Source of the DNA: Anastatus disparis
Taxonomy: Eukaryota; Arthropoda; Insecta; Hymenoptera; Eupelmidae
Direction: 5' to 3'
NCBI GenBank assembly: GCA_017163975.1
Contig: JAFFSR010000278.1
Coordinates: 186,001-250,000, forward strand
Length of the DNA stretch: 64,000 nucleotides
Shown here: one piece after another, positions 11,296 to 22,879 of the stretch
Position numbering within the stretch: position 1 is the first letter of the stretch
Layout of the letters: the number at the start of each line of letters is the position of its first letter
Notes under the pieces: model-generated
Told to the model about the DNA's origin: nothing
The model's input: only the letters and a program-made list of their open reading frames with translations
Databases searched by the model: none
Made by a program: the position numbers and the translations under genes

Positions 11296-11990
11296 TAAGC
11301 GCTGTGTAATTAGAAATTCGCGACTGCTTTTCAGAGCACTATCTGGTTTAAAAAACGCGGCTGTTATTTTAAGAGCTAAAGATGAAAAACGCAACAGCTA
11401 TCGTAAGCGCTGTGTAATTAGAAATTTGCGATTGCTTTTTAGAGCACTATCTGGTTTGTGAAACACAGATACTATTTTAAGAGCTAAAGATAAAAAACGC
11501 AACAACTATTGTAAGCGCTATCTAATTAAAAATTCATGGCAGCTATTTTGAGCGATGTGTGGTTAAAAAAACGCGGCAACTATTGTAAATGCTGTGTAGT
11601 TAAAAAACACAACAACTATTGCAAGCTCTGTGTAATAACAAATTTGCGGCTACTATTTTAGGCGCTGTGTAGTTGAACAAATGCGGCTGCTATTGTAAGC
11701 GCTGTGTTATTAAAAATTCAGAGTTGCTATTTTGAGCGCTGTGTAGTTACAAATTCGTGGCTAGTATTTTGAGCGCTGTGTGGTTAAAAATACGCGGCTG
11801 CTATTGTAAGCGCTATGTAATTGAGTATTCACGGTTGCTAGTCTGAACGCTGGGTAGTTAAAGAAACTCGACCGCAAATGTGAGCACGGTGTTATTGATA
11901 AAGAGCGACTTTTATTGTGGATGTTGTATAATAAAAATAACACGACTGCTATTGTAAGCGCTAGGTAATTAAAGGAACGCGGATATTAAT
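11296..11990. repeat. Minisatellite, right part
   Basis: More than ten degenerate copies of roughly 50-60 bp with the core GCTGCTATTGTAAGCGCTGT followed by GTAATTAAAAATTCGCGG. Two sub-types alternate: GTAAGCGCTGTG before an AT-rich start, and TTTGAGCGCTGTGTGGTT. It continues the array at 9,833-9,981, so the TIR element between them is a later insertion. Confidence 0.75.
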
Positions 11991-12430
11991 ATTAGTGCTA
12001 AGCAAAAAAGAACTAAAATTATTATCGAAAGTAACGTCTAAAGCCGGATCTGTTATAATAAAGAAGACAATCTGAATAAATCAAATAATACAAGAAAATA
12101 TAATAAAAAATAATCACTCAGAATCATGAATCAAACCTTGATGCGTCCTCAATAAAAGCTCTAGTTGATTATTTCTCGAAATGCTTCTAATTAATTACAA
12201 ATATAAGTTCAGAAGTAAAAATATTTATCTGAAATTTTTTAAAAATCAGAATAAACTATAATAATGGCTATTCATTTAAATTGTCTTCTCTCACAAAGCT
12301 TTACAAATGAGTCCTATAAACAGATCTGGGACGAAACGTCAAATTTGAAATTCATTAAACAATAAACATATCATGATCATCATTATCATTATCATCATGA
12401 ACTCAAACATCAGCATCAATGTGTAGACGT
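11991..12430. other. AT-rich interval, nothing recognised
   Basis: No gene, TIR or tandem structure found, apart from a short ATCATCATTATC run near 12,375-12,400. Confidence 0.5.
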
Positions 12431-13160
12431 ACGTGTGTATGAACAGAAGCAAAGAAACAGAGTCAAAGGGCGGCATCAGAGTTGCGGAACGATTTCATAA
12501 AAAGGAAGACAGGGAAACGGACACGCAGTCAAAAAGACAGAGACGGAAAAATAAGATACAGAACAGAGAAACGAAGATGAACAAACGAAGACAGAGAGAT
12601 GAAAAGGTGGAACGGAGAGACGAAAACGGAAGAATGGAGACGGAGAGACATAGATGGAGGGATGGCGACATAGACAAAGAGACAGAGACGGAAACAAAGA
12701 CAGATAAACAGAGACAAAGAGATAAAGACAGAGAAATAGAGTCAAATAAACAAACACGGAAAAACGGGGACGAAGAGACAAAGATGGAAGAGCGGAGACA
12801 AAGAGACGGAGACAGAGAAACGGAGATACACGGAGACGGAGAAACGGAGACGGAGAGACGGAGACGGAGAGATGGAGACAGAGAAACGGAGATATACGGA
12901 GACGGAGAAACGGAGACGGAGAGACGGAGATGGAGAGACGAAGACGGAGAGGGAGACGGAGAGAGGGACGGAGAGACGAAGACGGAGTAATGGAGACGGA
13001 GAGACGAAGTGACGGAGACGGAGAAATGGAGACGGAGTGACGGAGAGGGAGATGGAGAGACAGAGAGACGGAGACGGAGCAACAGAGACGGAGAGATGGA
13101 GACGGCGACGGAGAGACGGAGACGGAGAGACGGAGACGGAGAGAAGGAGACGATGAAATA
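12431..13160. repeat. Long purine-strand minisatellite (GAGACG-type)
   Basis: About 730 bp in which the + strand is almost entirely A and G, built from GAGACGGAGACGGAGAGACG-like units that are most regular from 12,800 to 13,150. The long open frames on both strands (for example 12,433-12,990 + and 12,495-13,286 -) are Arg/Glu or Ser/Pro/Leu repeats caused by the array and not genes. It lies in the gap of Gypsy element 1, just before element 1 resumes. Confidence 0.9.
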
Positions 13161-13164
13161 GAGT

Positions 13165-13275
13165 GACGGATATTGTGTATGTGTTTGGATATGTGTATGT
13201 GTATGTGTGAATGTGTATGTATGTGTGTATATGTATGTTAATGCTGCGCGTGTGTATGTGAATGTATGTATGTGA
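13165..13275. repeat. (TG)n-type microsatellite
   Basis: TGTGTATGTG-type repeats directly after the purine array. Confidence 0.85.
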
Positions 13276-13317
13276 CAATAATGCAAAAGATATTCACGTA
13301 AGAAAAAAAAAGTCTTA

Positions 13318-13797
13318 ACTCTTCACTTTCATATAATTGTAGTAATAGTAATGGTAGAACAGTCAAGAGTATGCTTGATAGTGGATTAGAACATTCTTAC
13401 CTAATCATGAATTTAGCAGCTGAATGAAAGAATTAAAGTATACCGCAGACTATGCACGTGAGTTTTACTGACGTCAGTTCAGTCAATATTGAGGGACTTA
13501 TAAATATTACAGTAACAATAGATCAAGACCTCTGAACCTCACCATTCCGTATTTCTGAAGGTATCTTATATGAATGCATATAAGGAATAGATTTCATGCG
13601 TGTCACTTATTTGTTTTAGTTACTATTGGGGGGTTTAATACGTGTCACTGAAGCTAAGAAAATCAAATAACATAGTTATTGAATAACTCAATCCTACTTA
13701 CGCCAGAGATTTTAGGAGTCACTAATTTAGGTACACATGAAATAGATGTCCAGAACCACGATTCTACACGACAGAAAAAGTGAAGATGTTACCCTAA
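13318..13797 (+). pseudogene. Aspartic protease relic of Gypsy element 1
   Basis: A frame around 13,350-13,430 reads VKSMLDSGLEHSYLIMNLAA: an Asp-Ser-Gly catalytic motif of a retropepsin, followed by the usual hydrophobic stretch. Later frames contain stops. The domain would cut the Gag-Pol polyprotein. Its position, just upstream of RT, fits gag-pro-pol order. Element 1 coding resumes here after the 9.7-kb insertion. Confidence 0.5.
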
Positions 13798-14470
13798 ATG
13801 TTAAAAGTCGCCCTAGAAAAGGTCGATTGCATGCTTCATGAAGGTATTTCAGAACCCTCTAATAGCTTCTGGAATAGTTGCCCCATTTTAGCTCCCAAAC
13901 CCAATAGAAAGTACAGGTATTGCATCAATTATAGACTAGTCAATGACATCACTAAGAAGTTTGCTTATCCTATCAAGAACATGGATGATATTCTTGATAA
14001 ATTAAGATGTGTTAGGTATATTTCGAAGTTGGATTTAAGTCAAGCGTACCACCAAATACCGATGGATCCTGACAGCAAAGAAATAACCTTTGCAGTTGCA
14101 GATAGAGGCTTTTTCCAATGTAATCGTATGCCTTACGGTATGACTAACGCTCCTGATTCCTTCCAAAAGGTCATGGATAACCTTACTAAACCAGACTGGG
14201 AACGTAACGTTCTCTTATATCTGAATAACGTCATTATTACTACTGTCACCTTCAGCCAGCACTTGCACTGGTTGCAAAAAGTATAAATGGCCCTCAAAGA
14301 AGCGAATCTGCAAATTAATCGAGAGGAATCAGAGTTCTGTTGCTCTGAGGTTAAGTATCTCGGATACGTAGTTGATGAAAATGGCTTAAAAACCGACAAA
14401 AAAAATATCCGTCCTATTTTAGAATATTCAGTGCCCACCAATCTCAAGCAGTTACGGTGATTCCTAGGAA
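13798..14470 (+). pseudogene. Reverse transcriptase relic of Gypsy element 1
   Basis: The frame 13,798-14,286 has the N-terminal EGISEPSNSFWNSCPILAPK, then RYCINYRLVN, motif A in KLDLSQAYHQIPM, FFQCNRMPYGMTNAPDSFQ and motif C. Motif C reads LLYLNNVII: both catalytic Asp residues of the usual YxDD are Asn (AAT AAC at 14,224-14,229). A stop at 14,284 is followed in the same register by EESEFCCSEVKYLGYVVDEN. The enzyme would copy element RNA into DNA. Loss of both Asp alone would abolish activity. Confidence 0.9.
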
Positions 14471-14559
14471 AGGTTGACTGGTATGCACGTCTTATTCCCC
14501 ATTAAGCATAATTAAAAATTTTCTTAACGGGTTTTACCAAGAAAGGAACTTGTTGGTAT

Positions 14560-15060
14560 TATCATGAAGAACAGAAACAAGTCTTACAGCAACTTAAGTA
14601 GGCCCTAACTGAAGCACCCATCCTAGCACGCCCTAATTCTTTATCATTCTAACAGTTGCAAGTAATTTCGTCATAGCCAGCGTTTTAATACAAAATATTG
14701 ACGGAAAAGAACACTCCATATATTATATTAGCCGCACTCTTGGTCGAACAGAGAGGAATTATACAGTAATAGAAAAAGAATGTTTAGCAGTAATTTGGGC
14801 CGCTGAACGTCTGACAGCGTATTACCTAGGAACTCCGTTAACCGTAATTACCGATCACCATAGCCTGCTATGGTTGGAAAATTTAAAAGATGCTACCGGT
14901 CGACTAGCTAGATGGCATACCAGATTGCAGGCATTCGATATATATTTGGTGTATCGTCGAGAGAGTCAATTAAAAGTACCAGATGCTCTTTCGCGAGCAC
15001 AGAAAAATGTAACTACTATGTGGCTACTTTAGCACCCCTCGATACAAACGATAATTGGTA
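14560..15060 (+). pseudogene. RNase H relic of Gypsy element 1
   Basis: Frames after RT contain IYYISRTLGRTERNYTVIEK, then ECLAVIWAAERLTAYYLGT and LTVITDHHSLLWL, the conserved RNase H pattern of Gypsy elements, ending in ARWHTRLQAFDIYLVYRR and VPDALSRA. Frame changes near 14,640 and 15,000 break it. RNase H would remove the RNA strand after reverse transcription. Confidence 0.85.
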
Positions 15061-15219
15061 TCGTCGAAGAAAGAAAATGGTTCAGCAATTCCCTACAAAA
15101 TACCCTAATTTGAGAATAGAAAATGACCTCCTTCATTTCCACCACCCAAAATGATAACATAGATCCTATTATTTCCGACCTTGATTCTTGGAAATTGGTA
15201 CTCCCTATAGCAGATTGAG

Positions 15220-15935
15220 AAAAAGCCCTCTATGAAACAAACAATACTTCTCAAGCTCGCCATATGGGAATAGAAAAGATCTTTTCTCGTTTAGCTACTT
15301 ATTATTACTGGTCAGGATATTACCATGACACTTGCCAACATATAAGAGCGTGTCAAGAGTGTCAGACTCTTAAACTATATCAACAGGCTGCAGCTGGTCT
15401 GATGGGTGAAAAATATATTTAAGACCCATGGGCGGTCGTCCCTGCAAACATAAATGGCCCAAAACCTTCTTTAAGAGCAGGTTATAAGTATATTATAGTA
15501 TTTGAGGACCTGTTTTCTTCTTATGTAGAAATGAAACCTCTTTGTAAAGCGGATGGTAAAAACGTTGTTCAAGCTTTCGAAAAATCAAATATTTATCATT
15601 GGAGTTATCCTCAATATCTATTGACCGACAATGGTATAAAACACTCCACTACCCCACCACTATTATCATGCGCAGTCGAACCCCGTAAAGCGAACAAACC
15701 GTAATCTAAAACCTATGATCATCAGTTATATTGCACAAGACCTTCGTGGTAGGGACAAAAACTTAGGAAAATTTAGCCTTGTTCTCAACACTATGGTGCA
15801 CTCGTTCACTAAATTCACTCCAGCTTTCTTCAATATGGGTCGGAATCCTATTCCGACAATCCTTTTCCGAAAATCCATAGACAATCCGAAACTAATTTAG
15901 CAAGGTTACATCGCAGAATAGACCAACGATACATG
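15220..15935 (+). pseudogene. Integrase zinc-binding and core relic, Gypsy element 1
   Basis: ARHMGIEKIFSRLATYYYWS and CQHIRACQECQTLK give the HHCC-type zinc domain at about 15,255-15,375. The core follows with YKYIIVFEDLFSSYVEMKPL and LLTDNG (second catalytic Asp). NTMVHSFTKFTPAFFNMGRN lies at 15,787-15,846. The part that should hold the catalytic Glu is scrambled around 15,650-15,710. Stops at 15,421, 15,705 and 15,898 inactivate it. Confidence 0.8.
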
Positions 15936-15999
15936 ATTTAGTTAAAAGATATGCAAATAATGCAACCACTCGTCAAGCTAATTACTACAATAAAAGTAG

Positions 16000-16817
16000 A
16001 TGACATGTAACGTTTGAGCCAGGAGATCTGGTAAGTCAAAGAAATCACACATTATCTTCTGCTGTCGACAAATTTGCTGCAAAGTTAGTGCCTAAATCCA
16101 TTGGCCAAGTCAAAGTTATTAGAGTGTTCTCGCCGGTGGTATACCTAGTTGAAGACGTCGATACTAAGCGACAAACTAAAGTTTTTGTCAATGACTTAAA
16201 GAGATATATTCCGCCAAGACGACCACAGCATCCTAACATATTACCATCACTTTCAGGAGATGCGACGAAACAGACCAAATATCCTGCATTAGATGAGGCA
16301 AGCGGTCCGTACAGGACCAGGCAGAGGGGCATACAACGACCTTGCGTTTTACCAGGCCCAGGAGGAGCTAAACGTGGTGGTGGACGGCCCCCTTAATCAA
16401 AGGTGTCAGTGGACTAGGGCGTGTATGAGAGGAGGACGCCAACTATGTAAATTGGAAGAATATGGTCCAACGTCAACATCATCATCAGATCAATCTGATA
16501 ACCAAGACTGTGAGGATATTCTAACCACCCCAGCTATACTATCGTCAGACCATAGTAATGAAGCCACCAAAGAGTACCAAAATCCTTCAGCTATTCTTCA
16601 TCCATACCCGGCTCCCACATCCCAAACCCCTTCCTACAACCCCTTTTTACTAAACTCACCCCCATTCATCCACTTCTCTGCTCCTAATCCTACTCTCTCC
16701 CCTTCTCAAGCAGTTCTGTGCCTCCGATCCGTCCTCCCATTCCTTGCAGCCATTCATCTCTTCCAGCTTCTCTTACTAAAATCCTCTCCTGTCCCTTTCA
16801 TTCATTGCTGTTATTAA
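16000..16817 (+). pseudogene. Integrase C-terminal domain and Pro-rich tail, Gypsy element 1
   Basis: In the frame of 16,088-16,396, IGQVKVIRVFSPVVYLVEDV followed by VFVNDLKRYIPP fits the chromodomain-proximal C-terminal part of a Gypsy integrase. A second frame (16,293-16,817) gives a Ser/Pro-rich tail of unknown role. The frame change at about 16,300-16,396 suggests one indel within an originally continuous pol. Confidence 0.6.
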
Positions 16818-18016
16818 GTTACTTCTCCAACCCAAACTCTACCACCTCTTCTAGCTAAACTCTCAGCGTGCCCTCGACCCAGTACATCCTACGAACCCTC
16901 ATTCTTGATCTCTCCCTTAAAGTCCCTTAAAATCTCCCTTCCAGCCTCCCTTCCAGCTCCTGCCCTTTTTGTCCGTGCAACTTTACCGTCTTGTCCTATA
17001 GCTGATAGTGAAAAGCCAACCCGAGAGACTGGGGCAGCCAGACCTCACAGTTGAAACTTTGATCATCCCAGTCACAGTTGGGCCACTTGCCTGGCCCCAA
17101 AGACTCTTTTACAGAGGTTGTGGTTAACCTGGGGTATCCAAACTGGCGTGCCCTAAGTGTTATTGAAAGTGTGCAAATAAACGCCGTTAAGGCTGTCTTA
17201 ATAATCAAATAAAAGTATTCAGTATATAAAACCTTAACTGTACTCCCACGATCCTTAGAAATATTAAAATCATTCATCATTTACATAATGCCTAAATGTT
17301 ATAAAACCAGATGTATTAAGAATCTCATAATTATTTTACTAACTTTGCTACCATTTACAGAACTTTTCTTTTAGTTAAAAATATAACTAAATGAATTGAT
17401 ATGTTAACTTTTATCTTTGACTTTATTACTTTAAACTTGTTTAAATTACATTGAATAATTTTAACTATCTCATTATATGATAGAACATTCAGCTTCACTG
17501 GTGCTATCAACTTTGACCTAACAATAAGAATTAACAACGAAAGAAAGAAAATTGCTGCAATAAAGAATATTAATATTAAAATCAGACTATGCATCATAAT
17601 AGCACCACCAGAGCGTCATCTTCCAGTAAGTAATCAGCTTTCGTTAAATTCAATAATTTTCAACATAAAATTGTAATAATTTTTTCATAGTATGAGTGAG
17701 ATATAATTTAAGAGCGGGTTATGAGTGTTTTTTTAATAGAGATTTTTCCTTATTGTAAAAATGAATTTGGATAAGCCAGTCGCAGTGTCAATAATTTAGC
17801 TTCCACACATACAGCGCAGTACACTTATAACTTAATTATCATTTCAAGAAAATCATCGAAAGCAGAAGAATAATTTAAAATTTTGTTTAATACTTGGTAT
17901 ACTAAACACCGATGTAGATAACACCGGATATCTTAGGTTAAGTCCCCCTCTTTTTAATTTAGCTTTTAGCATTTTGCGTCCCTTTTACGAAAGTATTCGG
18001 TTCCACCGTATACTTC
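16818..18016 (+). other. 3' non-coding part of Gypsy element 1
   Basis: Between pol and the right LTR. The first 170 bp are pyrimidine-rich (CTCCCTTCCAGC-like), the rest AT-rich. No envelope gene was recognised. A CGGTTCCACCG motif at 17,999-18,009 sits just before the polypurine tract and recurs in the same position in the TRIM at 7,685-7,695. Confidence 0.5.
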
Positions 18017-18032
18017 TGTGTGGTGGGGGGAT
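18017..18032 (+). promoter_or_regulatory. Polypurine tract of Gypsy element 1
   Basis: TGTGGTGGGGGGAT lies directly before the TGTAAC start of the right LTR, the expected place for second-strand priming. Confidence 0.7.
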
Positions 18033-19050
18033 TGTAACATGACAATTAAATTATATCTAAACTACGTAGCAGTATTATATAAAACGAAGCTTTTTACTTG
18101 AGCCGGTCTGTGACACAGTCGGTAAGAGCATTGGATTCGTATTCTCGGGGGACCGTGGATCGAATCCCGCTCGCGGCTGTTTTTTAAGCGAGCACCTCTG
18201 TTACATGTGCTTTGTTCTTATGAACACACTTACGAGCTCCGTCGTTAAAGGACGAAAAGTAACTCAGTTGCTTAAGGGAGCTGGCTTGCGTCCTAGTGGA
18301 TCGGGGTTTGACTCCCTGGGAAGATTGGGAAAAACAATTTTCATAGTTTTCCGTGGGGAAGAAAACCCGAAGAACACAAAAACACAAAATAGAGAGTTCC
18401 TCGGAACACAAAAATTAATAATAAAAAAGTCCCCTCGGGGCAAAAAAATAACTAATAAATAAAAATTGATGATGGCCTATGATGATAAATCTAAAGGCCA
18501 ATTAAAGAAGAAGAAGAAGAAGAAGAAGCCTTTTACTTATACGTTTTTACGTTTTCGTGTGTGAAGGAGTGGAATTTTTGGGTGAGAGCTTGAAGCATGA
18601 ATGCTTTACAGTAGTTATAGATTCTTTTAGCTTTAACGATAAATACATCGTTTCTTTTTTATTACCTTGTGCGCGTGTGTGTTAGTGACCACGTGCACGG
18701 CATTAGAGAGTACGTTCATTTTTCTTGTTTTAGCTCTTGCTTAAGCTAATTGCCATTGTAGCTTTCAGGTTTAACGTACCATTATCCATCAATTAAGCGT
18801 ATATTTGGCCCTCTTTTCACCGCGTTTGTTTTATATAATTAGGATACCTCACGGAGTCGCATCCGTATCATGCGACTGGCACCCTTTTCTGTGTATAGCT
18901 AGTGTTTAAGTGTAATTTAATAAAATCTATAAGTTTCGTATATTTCAGCTTATTTCTTTTTCGTGCATTTTATAGTGTAATTATTAATTTTACTACTTGC
19001 TAAACATTTAACTATATTAGTGCGGCTACCTGTTCTTCACCGCCGTTATA
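18033..19050 (+). repeat. Right LTR of Gypsy element 1
   Basis: Starts TGTAACATGACAATT and matches the left LTR up to GCCGTTATA at 19,050, interrupted by the SINE at 18,100-18,524. TTTATATAATTAGG (near 18,830) is a possible TATA region and AATAAAAT (near 18,918) a possible polyadenylation signal, both also present in the left copy. Confidence 0.85.
18100..18524 (+). mobile_element. tRNA-derived SINE inserted in the right LTR
   Basis: Same family as 333-766: GAGCCGG start, A box (GACACAGTCGGTAAGAGCA), B box (GGATCGAATCCCGC), shared body (GAGCACCTCTGTTACATGTG) and an (AAG)n tail. The 14-bp target duplication GAAGCTTTTTACTT (18,086-18,099) / GAAGCCTTTTACTT (18,525-18,538) differs by one base. 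The site differs from the one used in the left LTR, so the two insertions are independent. Confidence 0.88.
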
Positions 19051-20386
19051 TATTTAAATATTATAGCTCTTTATTTTGATAAGAAATTAATTAAGAATTA
19101 TCTAGCTTAGCTGAAAACGTTTGTCTTGATTTGTATTATAATTTCTAGGTATTTGATAAACCAATTTCAATTATAAGCAAGTTAAAAATGCTTATAAACA
19201 AATACTTCTGCAATTTTTCAACAGGTAAAAAAGTATTCTTAAATTATTTTTTATATTTAATATGGCAATTTATTTTTATTTTTGAATTAGGTAAAAATTT
19301 GAATAATGGGATATTTAAAATTGGACGCAGTATTTTCTTATAAGAAATTCATTATTATTATTATTATTTTATATATGATTATTATTAGAATTAATTATTG
19401 TTTAATTGTTGAAAATATTAAATTTTCATATGTATAAAAATTATATTAAAAGATTTTCCATAACATCAAACTATTATATACACAAAATTGAATTCCAAAT
19501 AAAATCAAATTTATAAATATAGTCTATAAATTTATATTTATGGTTTAGGGGCCAGAATAGTTTTCGTAGTCATTGGAGGTCCACAGCTCCACCAAAATTT
19601 TTTCTATGTATTTTGACCCTCTAAACACAGATTTCGAGGGTCGAGAGCTAGAAAATGGTTAGAAAACTTCTACAGTCGATTTTCCGGTAAACGAAAATTT
19701 TGTTAATTTTTTGTCAAAAAACGAAATTTGTCGTGTTTTTCATGAAATTTTAAGCAGAAAATATTCTTATTAATTTTTCTGTACATTGCGCCTTTTCTCT
19801 ATAAAAACATCATAAAGATTTAAAAAAAGCCCATTCGGTCATTTTTAACGATTTTTGTGATTTTATTGCACCGATGTAATTACGAATTTTTCCAGTAAAG
19901 TAAGCTTAAACTTTCGTCTAATCCACCAACTTTTAATAAAAAAGAAGGATTTAGGCTGGCTAAATTAAAAAAGTCAATTTTATAGAAAAAACATTTTTTC
20001 CCGTTTCTTATGTAATTTTTATGCAAAAGTTTCTAAGAAGAATAAGTTTTGCCATTTCTTATAATTCTTACAATTAGTATATTAAACTATTGTTACAAAG
20101 CGGCAGAGATTAGAATAGGATTCCCTAAAATTTTATTGCATTTGCAAAATTTATGTTATAATTAATATACATTTAATTAATTAATTGTTATCTATATTTT
20201 AAACTTATTTACATTATTTACATGTAGAATTTTTGCTACAAGAAAAAAAGGTATAGTACGTTATTCCTAATTACATAGTTTAAAAAACTTGTGTTTTGAT
20301 TAGTTATACAATTTTTAAACGAAGCACAATATTTTTCGGTGAACTACTCTTTTACTTGTAACATTTTTTGTAAAAATATCTTCTGC
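19051..20386. other. AT-rich interval, nothing recognised
   Basis: No coding frame of note, no clear TIRs. Contains a more GC-balanced stretch around 19,550-19,680 (CATTGGAGGTCCACAGCTCC) that I cannot place. Confidence 0.5.
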
Positions 20387-22285
20387 TTTCTCATAGAGAA
20401 AGCATTGTATCGACAAAAAAATTATTTTTCATTTTTTTCATTAATTTGTGCATATTTGTACTTAGGGAGTCAAAAAAGTGGTTTTTAGAAAATGTCTGTA
20501 TGTACATGTATGTGTGTGTGTGTATGTGTATTCATTTACCCAATTGCATCTCGAAAACTACTTGATGGATATACTTCAAATTTTGCATATTATTTATTTT
20601 TTGTCTAACTCGCGCGGAAAATATTTAAAATTGGTTTTCTTAGTGTTGTTTTAATTTCAGAGCCATGTTAAAAATTAAAAAATAATTTTAAAAACTTAAA
20701 AATTAACTGGAAAGAAACCTGAAAATAAATAAAATTAGTAAAGCACAATCTGACTGTCCCCCACCACCATAAAACCTTTCTTCGATTGTGATCTTGTATA
20801 ATGTCCAACGTTTCGAGCACGCTACTGCTCATCCTCAAGGACTGAACTTGGTTTTCTTAGCGTAGTTTTAATTTTAAAAATATTAAAAAAATTTTTTTTT
20901 AATTTAGATTTCTAATTTTTTTGGTATTTTACGTAAACTAGTCGATGAATTCGCTTAAAAATTTACATGTAACTTATTTGCGATCGCTAAAATGAAAAAA
21001 AAAATTGTATTAATTTTAGAGCATTTCAAAGATTTAAAAAAATTCGATTTTTCATTTTTCTTCTATTTTACGTTAATTATTCGATAGATTTGCTCCAAAA
21101 TTCGTACGCAAGTTATTCGCTACTGTCTGAAGAAAGCAAGCTTTGGGAAACTAATTTTCTCAGCGCAGTTTTAATTTTAAAGCATTTTGAAAATTTTTAA
21201 AAAAATTTTTATTTTTCATTTATCTTTTATTTTGCGTAAATCATACTATAAATTTTCTCCAAAATTTTTATACAATCAATTTGCTATTGTCTGAATAGAA
21301 TAAGCTTTTGAAAATAAATGTTCTTAGCGTGGTTACAATTTTAGAGAATTCAAAAAATTTTTTTGAAAATTTCGATTTTTTCTTTTTTATTTTTCTTTAT
21401 TTTAAGTAAAGTACTCGATGGATTTGTTCTAAAATCTGCAGGAAAATTATTTGTGACTGCCAAAAGAAGGAAAATTTAAAAAAATTGATTTTTTCTGTGT
21501 AGTTTTAATTTTAGAGCATTTTGAAAATTTTGAAAAGAAAATGTTATTTATTTAGAAAATTAGATCTAGAAAATTAATCGATGAATTGGCTTCAAATTTT
21601 GCACACTATCTATTATTTTGTCTAAGTAGACGAGAAACTATTGAAAATGGGTTTCCATAGAGTAGTTTTTTTTATAGAGCCATTTTAAGAATTTTAAAAA
21701 ATCATCGATTTTTCATTTTTTTGGTATTTTACGTAAATTACTTGATGAATTTGCTTTGAAATTCGCATGGGAACTATTTGCGACTGCCAAAAGAAGGATG
21801 ACTTTTAAAAACCGATTTCCTTAGCGAAGTTTTAATTTTAGAAAATTAAAAAAATTTTTTTTTAAATTTCATTTTTTATTTTTTTTTAATTTACGTAAAC
21901 TATTTGATAGATTTGCTGTAAAATTTGTATACATGTTATTTGCTACTGTCTTTATAAAACAAGCTTTTAAAAAATAATTTTTTCAGCATAGCTTTCTGAT
22001 TACTTCTTTTTATTTCTGACGCTTTTACTAACTCTTTTCTTACTTCCTCACTTTCTCTCTGTCCTTCTATCTCAGATTAATCCTCATTTTTACCCTAATT
22101 TCATCTATTCTTATCTCTCTCTTCCTATTTCCTAATCACTCTCTTACATTCTCTAATTTTTCTTGAATAGAAATTGTATTTTATATTGAAATCACATTAA
22201 AAAAAATAAAATCATATTACTTAATTCAATGAGCTCAATGAGAAAGCATTGCGTCAAGACACTTGGCAGCGTTTTTTATAGTTAA
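20387..22285 (+). repeat. Repeat family X with a diverged internal tandem array
   Basis: Starts TGCTTTCTCATAGAGAAAGC and ends around GAGCTCAATGAGAAAGCATT plus TTGGCAGCG. Between them, from about 20,540 to 21,990, are about eight diverged units of roughly 180-220 bp. Each contains ACTCGATGGATTTGCT-like, TTATTTGCGACTG-like and AGTTTTAATTTTAGAGCATT-like segments. A (TG)n run lies near 20,510-20,525. An inverted copy of the same architecture lies at 42,916-48,415. No protein was recognised, and the class of element is unknown. Confidence 0.65.
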
Positions 22286-22558
22286 AATAGGCATATGATT
22301 CAATTTTTCATAATATAAATAAGATAATAAAATAACAAAATAATTAATTTGTTAATTGCTCACTTGTAATTAATATTAATCAAATTCATCTACATGTTTA
22401 GAAATGTGAGCATATGTTGTTAATCATTGTATGCAAGTTACAATCACTTAATAATGTGATCTGAAAAAGTTACACGCTCATGACAACAAAAATAATTAAA
22501 AATTTTTTTTTATATTATCATTATTTTTCTTTGGAATAATTTTAAGAAAGAAAAAAAG

Positions 22559-22640
22559 GACCCAGAGTTTGGTTCTAACCAACGATCTTCCATTCTCTTG
22601 ACGGCTGTGTTAACCAGCTACACCACCGGGAGTCACGCCA
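22559..22640 (-). other. tRNA-like segment (possible SINE head)
   Basis: On the - strand, GTGTAGCTGGTTAACACAGC resembles a tRNA A-box region and TGGTTAGAACCA (22,571-22,582) a B box with one change. The spacing (about 45 bp) is tRNA-like. I do not see a complete cloverleaf and treat it as a tRNA-derived relic. Confidence 0.4.
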
Positions 22641-22879
22641 GTCGACGTCCTTCGTTCTCGAAAATTAAACCTATCTTACATCTAATTCAAAGGCAATTTT
22701 TGTGTCAATAATTAATTTATTGTAAACGCTCAAAGAATCTAAACACGCATTCAACAAATATAAAAAACATAAAAACATGGAAAACAAAATAGAATTCAAC
22801 AAAAAGAGAGCAATACACAAAAGAACAATCAACAAGAAACTAAGAAGTAGTCTGGCTAGATTTCATAGGCACCTTAAAT

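Noticed and set aside
12495..13286. 263-residue open frame on the - strand
   Set aside because: Entirely Ser/Pro/Leu/Arg repeats produced by the purine-strand minisatellite; the other frames of the same tract are equally open.
16996..17280. 94-residue frame on the - strand as an env gene of Gypsy element 1
   Set aside because: Antisense to the element, no signal peptide or transmembrane pattern, and no similarity to the other envelopes.
22559..22640. Functional tRNA gene
   Set aside because: A box and B box are recognisable but no complete cloverleaf; B box altered; sits beside a LINE relic, so it is more likely a SINE-type relic.
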